Source of the DNA: Porphyra umbilicalis
Taxonomy: Eukaryota > Rhodophyta > Bangiophyceae > Bangiales > Bangiaceae
Length of the DNA: 64,000 nt
Reading direction: 5' to 3'
Assembly (NCBI GenBank): GCA_002049455.2
Contig: KV918812.1
Coordinates: 124,001 to 188,000, forward strand
The notes beneath the pieces are model-generated. The model saw only the letters and a program-made list of their open reading frames with translations, made no database searches and was not told the DNA's origin. The translations under genes were made by a program, and so were the position numbers. Of this stretch, positions 54,260-64,000 are shown piece after piece (the first letter of the stretch is position 1; every line of letters starts with the position of its first letter).

Positions 54260-57200
54260 TAGATGACTGAGAATCGCTCGCGAAGAGATGGCCGCCAGCA
54301 AGGCGCGGTTTTACACTGTAGCGGGCAGTCTCTGCTTGCGCGTCTTTGGCCCTGCCGGGCGGGCATGCTAAGGGGCGGCCCGGCCCCTGGGGCGCCGTGT
54401 CCCCCACCACCCACACCGTCTCCACCCGAGCGGCCGCCGCCGCCCCCGTCGGTGGCGGCGAAGGACTCGGGCGGGAGGAGCTTCCCTTTCCCCGCCGGGC
54501 GTGCGCGGCGGCGGGATGCCCCGCCACCTCCCCGCCGGTGCACGCCATGGCCGACAACCGCGTCATCGGCATGGGCGCGCGCCCTCAAGGCATTTCTCCC
54601 GTCCGACGTGCGGGTGGTCCGTGCAGCGGTGGCGCGGTCGAGGTGGGACTCCCGCCGGGCGGCGGCATAGCACCGCAGCCGCCACACGCTCGACGTGGGG
54701 GGGAAGGGGGGTGCGGGTGTTAGTGTGCTTGTGCGCTACCGTTTGTGGCACCTGTCCGGTCCGGCGGGCGGCGGCGGTGGCGCGTCCGCCCCCTCGTCGG
54801 CAGCCGCGCCGGCCCTCGTCTTTTGCTGTCGCCGTCGGCAACGGGCTCGCAGGCCGTCTTCGCGGGGAGCGTATCGGGCGGGTAGGGGTCTCTCGACGGG
54901 CGGACCGTTTCCACGAACGGGGCGCCATGCGGCGTAGCGGCGACGGCAGTCCGACCACCGCCGCCGTATCGCCTGGCAACCTGCCGCCGGCGTAGCTGGG
55001 GCGAAGAAGCGCGCGGGGGTGGTCGCAGACCCCGGTGACAGAGCGGCCGGTGGAGCATTCCCGCCCCGTGGCGTGGCGCCGGCAACGGTATCGGGAGGGC
55101 GTGCCGGGGTCGGGAGGGCGTGCCGGGGTCAGGTGGTGCCGTGCTGTCGGGGAATGCCCTCTCTCTGTCTAATTGCAATCACGCTCGACCGATCTTAAGT
55201 ACACAATACAATCACCCTGGTCAAATAGTTTTAGCGTTCAACTCATGCATAGAACACTCACGCTATTGGACAAGCCTTTTTTGGCGACCGTTACGAGCAA
55301 CGAATTATGAGACTGGAGCTTCCGAGCCGGCTTCCTCGGCGTACAGTCATCGAAGGTCCATCGAAGATCCATCGAAAGCATGCCTCGATGGGGTTCTCAA
55401 GGCCCATCGAAGCCCCATCGAGAATCCTTCTCGATGGAGATTCCTGCCGGGCCGACGATCAGCGTCGGTCGTTCTGAGCTGCCCGTTTGAACGGTGCCGC
55501 CGTGGCCCCGCCGTCTCGATCATTGGCCACCTTGCCGAAACGACAGAGCGGGGCCGTGTCCCGCCTGGGAGTCCTGGGCCGCATGCCTTGATGCCCTATT
55601 GGCGCATCCCACCAACCGACGATGGGGACACGGCCACCAGCTGCGTGCTCACCAACCCGCACGCCGGGGCGCGGCCCACGGCGTGATCCACCCCTTTGGC
55701 ACATGTGTGGCTGACGGGGAGGATACCTAAATGTCCAAAAGGATGCAGGGCGCCGTCTACAGATGCCGTGGGCCACACCTAGCACGGCCGAGCACTTCAC
55801 ACTTCTAGGGCCCTGCCAGGCCCGAGTCAAATGCATAGGTGTAGGAACAAATGAGGCGCGAGCGGCGGCCAGACCTTTGACGTAGCGCGGCACGCAGGCG
55901 CGCCTCGCCGGGTGCGCTCGTCCATTGGTGCCACAGACTGGTGAAGTCCGACGCGTGGTTGCTGGTGGCCCCGGCGACGTGAATCGCGACAGAGGAAATC
56001 AACCACCTTCGCGGCCACCAGTCGCGTCTCCCACCCACACCTCTGTGTGAGCCCTGGATGGGGTCTTTTCGCTGTCGCGTGAGCCCCTTGCTGGCTGGTT
56101 GGATCAACGGTAGCCCCTCATACACTGCGGGGGCCGCCGATGGAAAGCGTTGCGGCGCCCGAGGCCCACCCAGGATTTCTAGGTTTCTGGCTTCCCAGTG
56201 GGCCCGAGTCACTCCCAGTCTGCTTCTCACCGCCTGAGGCGTCCCTCGTGAATGGGCCAGTTCAGTAGGCCGAGTGCCCAATCAGCGACCGGTCCCAGCT
56301 CTTTGATCCGGGACCACTGGTCCTCCAGCCCGCGCGTGCTCGTCTCGCTTCACACCCCTGATAACCCCCGTTCGGAGGAGTGTCAAACGTCGACCGTTGC
56401 TTTCCTGGGGGACGGCGCCACGGCCGTGGCCGGAGTGAGTGGCAAGGGGGGACCGATGACGGTAGCTGGCCCGGTCGTCGAAAAAGGCACCTTCCGCCGC
56501 CCCCACGCTGTGGCGCCGGGCCGGCGGCCACCCATCACGCTATCCCCGTTGGCTGCCCCCCTCCGGAGGCCCTCTTCGCTCGCGTGCCGCCACCTAAATC
56601 GGACGACGGCGGCAGGACGGTGGTGGTGGCGGTTGCAGGGCAGACTCTGGCGGGTCCGCCAATTGCCTCCTTTCGGGCTATGCCGGTGGATGAGCAGCTC
56701 CTCTGTGGCTGGGGGAGCGCGCGGGCGACCCGCCCGCCGGCGGTTTCCTGGCCGAGAGACCGCCTCGACCGCGACGCGTAGGTGCGCCACGGGGCCCCAG
56801 GGGGCTTGAGCAATCTCTGAGCACCCAGCCCCCTCCTCCAGTCTGTGACGTGTGAGTGGGGGTTGTGCGACGGCGGCGCTCGGCGGCTACGACTGGGCGC
56901 CGCCGCGGGCCCCAACCCCTCTGTGGCACAGGCGCGTCGCGCAGGCCGGCCGTCCTGCGGGGGGGTACCGGGCCGGCTCAACGGACGCTCTTGGGTACAA
57001 GAGCGGCCGGCACGGGCGTCACTGCCGCTCTCTTGCCAGGCCAGTACACCGACGACGTGGCCGCCACCGCGTCCGCCCCGACCCTGCGCGCACCCGACCG
57101 ACGCGCCGGCGCGCACGTTGCGCACCGCGACCGCCACCGGGCGGGCGTTCGGTGCCCCCGATCCCCCCGCCGCTGCGGGTGGGTGAGCGCGAGCGGCCCC

Positions 57201-57272
57201 TTCTTCTCTTCCCCCTTCCCCGTCGTTGATACCTTCTCCCACCCGGGTAGCGGCCGCATCCCCCTCGCTGCC
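54260..57272. other. No gene supported; upstream region of the ATPase
   Basis: GC-rich low-complexity DNA to about 55150, a CCATCGA cluster at 55345-55440, then mixed sequence. The ~450 bp before ATG 57273 are GC-rich with a C/T-rich stretch (57199-57238) and may be promoter and 5' leader; no TATA box was recognised. Confidence 0.45.
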
Positions 57273-60200
57273 ATGGCGGGTGGGGACGACGTCACCCCCG
57301 CGGGGGGTGACGCCAAGACCGGTGGGCCTCGCCGCCTGAGCCACAACGAGTTGGAGATGGCGCGCCAGTACTCGGAGACGTCGGCGCGCATCGACAATGC
57401 GATGGAGAAGAAGAAGGCCGGGAAGAAACCGACTGCCGCCGAGGCGACTGCGGATCTGAAGAAGGAGATGGAGATGTGGGAGCACAAGGTGTCGGTGGAG
57501 GAGCTCGAGAGCAAGCTCAAAACCTCTGTTGCGAACGGGCTTACGGTCGCCGATCACAAGGAGCGGCTGGAACGCGACGGGCCCAACATGCTGTCGCCTC
57601 CCAAGGTCAAGCCGTGGTGGTACAAGCTGTTGATGCAGTTTGTCAACTTTTTTGCCATCCTCCTCGAGGTTGCCGCCGTCATGTCGTTCATCGGCTACGG
57701 CCTGGATCGCTCGGCGCCCGACAACTTGTACCTGGGTGTCGTCCTGACCATTGTCGTCGTGGTGACTGCCCTGTTTACTTTCTTCCAAGAGTTCAAGTCG
57801 GAGAAGACGATGGAGAAGTTTGCCAACTTTCTCCCGCCCAAGAGCGTCGTCCGCCGCGGTGGCTCGTCGTCGCAGGTGGACGCGGCTTCGTTGGTCGTTG
57901 GCGATGTCATTGAGGTCAAGCTCGGCGACAAGATCCCTGCTGACATCCGGCTGGTGGAGAATGCCAAGCTCAAGGTCGACAACTCGTCGCTGACCGGCGA
58001 GTCGGAGCCCCAGAAGCGGACCGTCGAGTGCACCGACGACAACCCGCTCGAGACCAAGAATGTCGCCTTTTTCGGCACCCTGGCGGTTGACGGCACGGCC
58101 GTCGGCGTGGTGGTCAACACTGGCGACCGCACCGTCTTTGGCCGGATTGCGGGGCTTGCCGCGGGCTCGGACGCAACGGCAACCACGCTGCAGCTCGAGA
58201 TCCACCGCTTCGTCATCATCATTTCGGCGGTCGCCATCGCGCTCGGCCTCATCTTCCTTATCGTTGGCTTTGTCAAGGGAACGGAAGCGATCTCGAATTT
58301 GATTTTTGTGATCGGTATCATCGTCGCTAACGTGCCGGAAGGCCTCCTGGCGACCGTGACGGTGTCGCTGACGCTGACGGCCAAGCGGATGGCGAAGAAG
58401 AACGTGCTCGTCAAGAAGCTTGAGTGTGTCGAGACGCTCGGCTCGACGACAACCATCTGCTCGGACAAGACGGGGACGCTGACGCAGAACCGGATGACGA
58501 TTGTCCACGCGGTCACGGACATGACGATCCACACGACCAAGACGGCGACGCAGGAGGCGACGTTTGATTTCGACTCACCGACGTTCAAGAACCTGTTCAT
58601 GCTGGCCTGCGTGTGCGCCAAGGCTAAGTTCGACTCGACCGACATGGCCGAGAACCCGGACAAGTCCATCGATGATCGCCAAGTGAACGGCGACGCGTCC
58701 GAGGCGGGCATCCTCAAGTTTGCCGAGAAGCTGTCGTCGGTGATGCCGATCCGCGAGAAGAACGCGCAGGTCGCAACCATCCCGTTCAACTCGGCCAACA
58801 AGTTCATGGTCACCATCAACAAGGACTCGACGCGCAGCGACGGTGGCTTGCGTGTGTGCATGAAGGGCGCTCCCGAGCGGGTGCTCGACCGGTGCTCTAC
58901 CATCATGATGGAAGGGGAATCCCGCCCGATGAGTGACGCGGACAAGGCCACCATCAACGAGCGTCTGCAGACGCTCATGGAGGGCGGCGAGCGCGTCCTC
59001 GGCTTTGCCCAGATGTCTCTCGATGCCACCGAGTACCCTGCTGGCTTTGAGTTTGACACGGAGAACCCCAACTTTCCGCTGGAAGGGTTGACCTTTGTTG
59101 GGCTGCTGGCGCTGCTGGACCCGCCGCGCGAGTCGGTGCCGTCGTCGATCAAGACGTGCCAGTCGGCTGGTGTGCAGGTCATCATGGTCACGGGCGACCA
59201 TCCGGCGACGGCGAAGTCGATTGCCAAGCAGGTTAACATCATCCACGACCCGACGGCCGAGGACGTGGCCAAGGAGCGCGGCGTGGCGGTCAGCGACGTG
59301 GACCCGACGACCGTCAAGGCCATTGTCGTGCCTGGTTCGCAGATCCGCGACCTGGACGAGTCCGACTGGGATCGGGTGCTCGGGCACGAGCAGATTGTGT
59401 TTGCGCGCACGTCGCCGCAGCAGAAGCTCATCATTGTCGAGAATTGCCAGCGCCTGGCCAAGATTGTTGCCGTGACGGATGATGGTGTCAACGATTCGCC
59501 CGCGCTGAAGAAGGCCAACATCGGTGTCGCCATGGGCATCGCCGGCTCGGACGTGTCCAAGGAGGCGGCCGACATGATTCTCCTTGACGACAACTTCAGC
59601 TCCATCGTGTCGGGCATCGAGGAGGGGCGTCTCATTTTTGACAACCTCAAGAAGAGCATAGCTTACACTCTGTCCTCAAACATCCCTGAGATTTCCCCCT
59701 TCCTGGCCTTCATCCTGACGGGCATCCCGCAGCCGCTGACGACGGTGCTCATCCTGTGCATTGACCTCGGCACGGACATGCTCCCCGCCATCTCCCTCGC
59801 GTACGAGAAGGCCGAGTCGGACATTATGCTCCGCGACCCGCGCAACGCCGCCGTCGACCGCCTCGTGACCCGCCGGCTGATTTCATTCTCGTACCTGCAG
59901 ATTGGCATCACGCAGGCGGCTGCCGGCTTCATGGTGTACCTCATCGTCTTCCAGGATTATGGTATCGCGAGCAGCCTGTTGCCGGGCCTGGATACCGAGC
60001 GCTACTACGCTGCCCGCGACGAGGCAGAGCGTCGGTGGCTGTACACCAGCCTGGAACGTCCGCTCGGCGAGTCTACTGATCGCCAGTGGTTTGACAGGAC
60101 GGCTGATTCGGACCTGTCTCCCTTCTTCGATGGTGCCCAAGGCGTCATCGACCAGCAAACTGCTGAGGTGTTTGGTGACCTGCTGCCGGGGGCCGACGCC

Positions 60201-60794
60201 AACAATCGCCCGACGAATGCCGAGTTCAACAACATGATCAAGATCATCAACAGCCTTACGGGGCGTGTTCCGTGCCGCGCGTACGAGTGCGACTCTGCGG
60301 ACGGGACGTCGGTGCTTACCAACCAGCCCGCCTGCTTCTCGCAGGCCGGACCAGTCTTCCTGACGGGTATCAACACGCAGGCGATCAACCCCGAGGCTGG
60401 CCAGTGCTTCGAGCTGTGGTCGCGCGAGCAGCAGAGCCGTGTCCTGAGGCGCGCCCAGACGGCCTTCTTCATTTCCATCATTGAGGTGCAGTGGGCGGAT
60501 GTCCTCATTTGCAAGACCCGGTACCTGTCGCTCTTCCAGCAGGGCTTCTTCTCCAACTTGGTGCTCAACCTTGGGCTTTTGGAGGAGACGCTTCTCGGTG
60601 CCTTGCTCGTGTACGTGCCCTTCATCAACGACCCCTTCGGCACTGAGCCGCTGAACGTCGCGCACTGGCTGCCGGCGCTGCCGTTTGTCGTCATCATCTT
60701 CACGTATGATGAGGTCCGCAAGTTCCTGCTGCGCCAGGGCAAGACCAAGGGCAACAAGTTTGGTCTGTGGCTGTACGACAACACGTACTGGTAG
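57273..60794 (+). CDS. Na+/K+-ATPase-type P-type ATPase alpha subunit, 1173 aa
   Basis: Plasma-membrane P2C-type cation pump coupling ATP hydrolysis to Na+ export. ATG 57273 (GCCATGG context) is chosen because the family-like N-terminus with a basic stretch starts there; the frame runs without intron to TAG. Motifs: TGES 241-244, PEGLL 355-359 (M4 cation site), DKTGTLT 398-404 (phosphorylated Asp398), KGAPERVL 531 onward (nucleotide site), MVTGDHP with TGD 640-642, TDDGVNDSPAL 735-745, and the M5-M6 block SNIPEISPF...CIDLGTDMLPAISLAYE, all typical of the Na,K type rather than H+ pumps. The C-terminus YDEVRKFLLRQG...YDNTYW matches the animal pattern. It is ~150 aa longer than animal alpha subunits, mostly in an extended M7-M8 extracellular loop with several Cys. 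The hinge reads TDDG where most P-ATPases have TGDG. Bangialean red algae are known to have such pumps (KPA); orthology is inferred. Confidence 0.96.
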   Translation: MAGGDDVTPAGGDAKTGGPRRLSHNELEMARQYSETSARIDNAMEKKKAGKKPTAAEATADLKKEMEMWEHKVSVEELESKLKTSVANGLTVADHKERLERDGPNMLSPPKVKPWWYKLLMQFVNFFAILLEVAAVMSFIGYGLDRSAPDNLYLGVVLTIVVVVTALFTFFQEFKSEKTMEKFANFLPPKSVVRRGGSSSQVDAASLVVGDVIEVKLGDKIPADIRLVENAKLKVDNSSLTGESEPQKRTVECTDDNPLETKNVAFFGTLAVDGTAVGVVVNTGDRTVFGRIAGLAAGSDATATTLQLEIHRFVIIISAVAIALGLIFLIVGFVKGTEAISNLIFVIGIIVANVPEGLLATVTVSLTLTAKRMAKKNVLVKKLECVETLGSTTTICSDKTGTLTQNRMTIVHAVTDMTIHTTKTATQEATFDFDSPTFKNLFMLACVCAKAKFDSTDMAENPDKSIDDRQVNGDASEAGILKFAEKLSSVMPIREKNAQVATIPFNSANKFMVTINKDSTRSDGGLRVCMKGAPERVLDRCSTIMMEGESRPMSDADKATINERLQTLMEGGERVLGFAQMSLDATEYPAGFEFDTENPNFPLEGLTFVGLLALLDPPRESVPSSIKTCQSAGVQVIMVTGDHPATAKSIAKQVNIIHDPTAEDVAKERGVAVSDVDPTTVKAIVVPGSQIRDLDESDWDRVLGHEQIVFARTSPQQKLIIVENCQRLAKIVAVTDDGVNDSPALKKANIGVAMGIAGSDVSKEAADMILLDDNFSSIVSGIEEGRLIFDNLKKSIAYTLSSNIPEISPFLAFILTGIPQPLTTVLILCIDLGTDMLPAISLAYEKAESDIMLRDPRNAAVDRLVTRRLISFSYLQIGITQAAAGFMVYLIVFQDYGIASSLLPGLDTERYYAARDEAERRWLYTSLERPLGESTDRQWFDRTADSDLSPFFDGAQGVIDQQTAEVFGDLLPGADANNRPTNAEFNNMIKIINSLTGRVPCRAYECDSADGTSVLTNQPACFSQAGPVFLTGINTQAINPEAGQCFELWSREQQSRVLRRAQTAFFISIIEVQWADVLICKTRYLSLFQQGFFSNLVLNLGLLEETLLGALLVYVPFINDPFGTEPLNVAHWLPALPFVVIIFTYDEVRKFLLRQGKTKGNKFGLWLYDNTYW

Positions 60795-63613
60795 AGGGAG
60801 CGTGTCGCCCGTGTCGCCGACGCGGGTCGCGCACGTCGTTGCGTCGCTGCCGTGACAGTTGCCGGGGACGGCGGCGGGGGTGGGTGGAGGGGCTCACTGA
60901 CCCGGCGGGTCGGTTGTGCGCGTGCCACCCGTCTGCATTTTCCGTGTGTTTTTGCTCGTCTTGATTTTTGCCCGTGCGCGCAGCTGGTGCCTTGGCTTGC
61001 TGCCTTGGCGCCGGCAGCAGTTTGCTTTTCCTTTCGTATGCGCGTGGGGTCTTTCGTCTTGTAGGATTTGGTCGTTGCGCTCCTCGTCGCGATGTAGGTG
61101 TCGCATTGACTCGCGTAAACGTTCCTTCTCCGACATGTCGCTTGACAGCTCTTGGTGGCGTGTGGCGGCAGCGCGGGCCGCCTCGGCCAACACTGAGAAG
61201 CCGCTCAGCCAGAGCGGTCGACCAAACAGGGTGTGCTGCGTGTTGCTGGCCACACCACAGGCGTGAGGCACGTACGCACTGCGCAATGGAGACGGCGCTA
61301 CCACAACGCACCGTCGTCCCACGCGAGCGCCCGTTTGCTGCGGACAATCCGGGCACGCTGGGGCGGCAGACAGGAAGCGCCCACGCGCCAGACAAGCAAA
61401 AAACGCAGGGGCGCGCAAAGGCAGACGAAGCGGGAAAAAACGCCCGCACGTTGCGGCGGCGCGCGCGCCCAGCGCGCCCCACACCCCCCCCCAAACGCCC
61501 CGCGTCGACCGCCGCACGCTGCGGGATCGGCGGCCCCAAAGCGCCTTCCACACGCCCCGCGCCGCCCGCCGCCGCCCCGCGCCCCGCGGCGGCGGCACGC
61601 GCGGCACCCGCCGTCGACGCGGCGACGGGCGGGGGGGCCACCCCCCGCACCCCCCCGCCGCGCCGCGTGTCGACGGCGCCGCGTCGGCACGGCGCGGCGC
61701 GGGGCACGGGGGGCGCGCGCCGGGCGGTCCGCCGAGCGGCCGCACCGGGCGGGCGGGGACGCGGCGCCCCGCCCAGGCCGTGTCGCTGGCAGCGGCGCGG
61801 CGGGCGCGCCGGCGGCCGCGCGCGTCACCCGCCGCCGTGGGGGGGAGGGCGCGGCGCGGGACGCGGCGGCGGCGCGCCGCGGCGACGCCGTCGCCCGGCG
61901 GCGGTGGGGGCGGCGGGGGCGGCGGCGGCGGCGGCGGCGGGTCCACGCAGCGCACCGCGCGTACGACAAAACAACGCCTCCCTGCCGCGCCGCCTGACCG
62001 TGGGGCGGGCGCGCCGCCGGCGCTGCCGCTGCCCGTCGCCGTCTGTGTCACCGCCCGCCGCGGGCGACGCACGGCCCGCGGGCACGGACCGACCATCGGG
62101 GGCGCGGCCAAGAGCCGCCCCCCCGCCCGCCGTGCACAGGCGCACCACCGCGCACCCGCTGGGCGCCGCGTGCGCCAGGCGGCGTGCCGGTCGGGCGGCG
62201 AGCGCGGCGCCGCGTCCGCCACCGCCCGCCCCCGCCACCGCCGCAACCGCCGTCGTGTGGCGAGGGCCTGCCGGTGCGGCGCGCGGGGGGCACCCCCCAC
62301 GCCCACGGGCGGCATCCCAGTCACCGCGGGGACAAGTCGACGGCGGCATGGCCGCCGACCCGTGCCCCACGCCGGCGGCGGTGGCGCGGGCGTGGAGGCC
62401 GCCCGCCTTGCGCAAGTGCCGAAAAACAGAGCCGGGGGCCGCCCCCCTCCGCCGTGGAGGTCACCTCGCCACCCGGGGCGGCAGGCGCCGAGGGCCTCTA
62501 CGGCCAGTCATGCCGACAAGACGGGGAGGAGGATGAAAGGCGCGCCTGGCGGCGGGTGCAGCCAAATGGGCACGGCGTCACCGACGGTCCCGTCGGCCGC
62601 CGCCAAGCCGAGGCGCCGGCGCGCAGCACGGCCACCAAAACCCGAGCGAGGGGAGGGAGCAGCTGCCACGCCAGGTCGAATTGCCACTCTGGTGCGCAAC
62701 CCAGAGAAAGAACAGCACAAGTAGCGGCAATGGCACGCCAGTGTTGATGGCCGAGGCAGCAGCGCCCTCGTCCCGCAGCCGCTCGAGAGGATGAGGGAAC
62801 ACGGCAGGCTCTGCCGGTGCCCAGTCAGCTGGCAACGAGGCAGAGCGAAGAGCGGCGATGGCGCCGCGGATCACCGCGTGTCGGGCTCTGTTCAAGTCCA
62901 CCGCAGCACGTCCGAACTCCTGAAACGGCCGTATGTGTGGTACTTGTCACTGCTCAACCCGCACCTGTGCACGACTTGGCTAGCCGAACTCGGCAGCAAT
63001 TCCCCCCTCAAAACGACACGCTGTGACCGGAAGGCCGCCTCGGTCGCGGATGCCTCTGCGTTGCCCGAGCGCCAACCCCCTCGGCCGCCCCGCCCCCCCC
63101 GCCCCGGCGGCCGGTGTCAGTGGCGCTGAGGCCGTTTGCCCGTGCCGCCGAGGCCGTTGCCCTTGGTCCCCCGGCGGGCGCGCTTGCCGAGACTGCGCCG
63201 CCGCTGCCGTCCGCAGCGACCACCACAACCACCACGACCACTTGCACGACAACCCCCCCTGCCCCGCGCCCGGGCCGCATGCGACGGTCTGCGTGACGGG
63301 GCGCCGCCCGCCCGCCGCCGCCGCGCGTGCCCGCCCGCCCGCCCGCCCGCCCGCCCGCCCGCCCGCCCGCCCGCCCGCCCGCCCGCCCGCCCGCCGCCGC
63401 GCCCGCCGCGGCCTCCTGACTGCGAATGCCTGCGGGGTGGGGACCGGCGCCACCCGTCGGTACGTGCCCCCCCCCCCCACCACACCCCCCGCGTGCGACG
63501 CGCACCGCGCGGCGGCGCGGCGGCCGGGTGCAATTCGGGTCGGTCGCCCCGGTCGGCGCGGGCGGCGGGGTGCCGCCCGGATCGCTGCCGCGCGGCGGCG
63601 GCGCCGCCAGCCC

Positions 63614-63644
<31 letters not shown>

Positions 63645-64000
63645 GTCGGCCGACGCGCGGCTGACGGTGCCGCCTGCGCGGGGCGGGCGACCGCCGCACC
63701 CGCGCGGCGTGTGCGTCGACGCGCGGGCGGTGGCGGTGGCGGCGGCGGCGGCGGCGCCCGCGCGGCCGTCGGCGCGCCCCCCGCCCCGGGTCTTTAGGGC
63801 CACGCGGCGGTGGGGGTCGGCTGGCGCCGTCGGGTGCCGACGCGTGCAGCCCCCGACGCGCTCGGTCGGTCGCCGCTCATCCTCGCCGTCGCCGCGTTGC
63901 GCGCGCCCACGGGGTGGGGGCGGTCGTGAGCGCCGTTGACCCCGTCGTCCCGCTCACCCCTGTGTCTTCTCCCCGGGACGCGTCGCTTGCGCAGCCCGAC
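60795..64000. other. GC-extreme low-complexity DNA, no gene supported
   Basis: About 60795-61270 is presumably ATPase 3' UTR and spacer. From about 61440 all six frames are open for long distances and give Ala/Arg/Pro/Gly-rich translations, which is composition, not coding. GCG-type triplet runs occur near 61905-61940. Confidence 0.5.
63327..63404. repeat. (CCCG)n microsatellite
   Basis: Uninterrupted CCCG tetranucleotide repeat of roughly 18-19 units within GC-rich DNA. Confidence 0.9.

Noticed and set aside
56535-58532. 665-codon minus-strand frame
   Set aside because: It overlaps the ATPase coding sequence antisense and is a shadow of its codon bias.
60968-62536. 522-codon plus-strand open frame after the ATPase
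   Set aside because: All frames are open in this GC-extreme DNA; the translation is Ala/Arg/Pro/Gly-rich with no motif or plausible start context.

Overview
The window is GC-rich eukaryotic nuclear DNA dominated by transposable elements, with one clear host gene: an intact, intron-free Na+/K+-ATPase-type P-type ATPase alpha subunit (57273-60794, +). The overall GC richness, the GCC/GGC homopolymer-like tracts, long spurious ORFs, chromovirus retrotransposons and an animal-type sodium pump in a non-animal setting fit a marine red alga of the Bangiales (Porphyra/Pyropia type). That assignment is inference from composition and one gene, not proof.

Layout. 1-7042: no gene; pyrimidine-rich and CGG-rich repeats, including a ~262-bp GC-rich macrosatellite (4378-6200) bracketed by a 33-bp inverted repeat. 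8898-10093: a possible Trp/Gly/Pro-repeat protein. 10659-11061: a perfect palindrome abutting a 330-bp TIR element. 11712-14060: a long ORF with one in-frame TGA, of unrecognised family, ending against a degenerate PIF/Harbinger-like transposase (minus strand) that carries a 304-bp MITE. 15782-18935: uncertain minus-strand ORFs and a second Harbinger-like relic. 20675-21500: non-autonomous hAT-like element with 8-bp target duplication. 24976-25279: second copy of the 304-bp MITE.

25899-44447 is the main structure: a Ty3/Gypsy chromovirus (element A) interrupted in its integrase region by a second copy of the same family (element B, 30724-39131). All four LTRs, both 5-bp target duplications (GGATC for A, GTGTT for B), gag with a CCHC knuckle, protease, RT, RNase H, integrase, GPY/F-like module, chromodomain and an extra C-terminal domain can be read. 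Both copies share the same in-frame stops in gag and integrase. Element A carries an uninterrupted ~650-aa ORF on the opposite strand between pol and the 3' LTR, although its own gag-pol is broken; element B keeps only eroded ends of it. This antisense protein looks distantly related to the free-standing ORF at 11712-14060, so the two may define one undescribed family seen in two contexts.

44448-57272 is gene-poor: GC-rich low-complexity DNA, a 1.23-kb TIR element whose empty site is preserved in a nearby duplicate, two copies of a 132-bp foldback MITE, a second hAT-like element with 8-bp TSD and clustered CATCGA motifs. 60795-64000 after the ATPase is extreme GC low-complexity sequence with no supportable gene.
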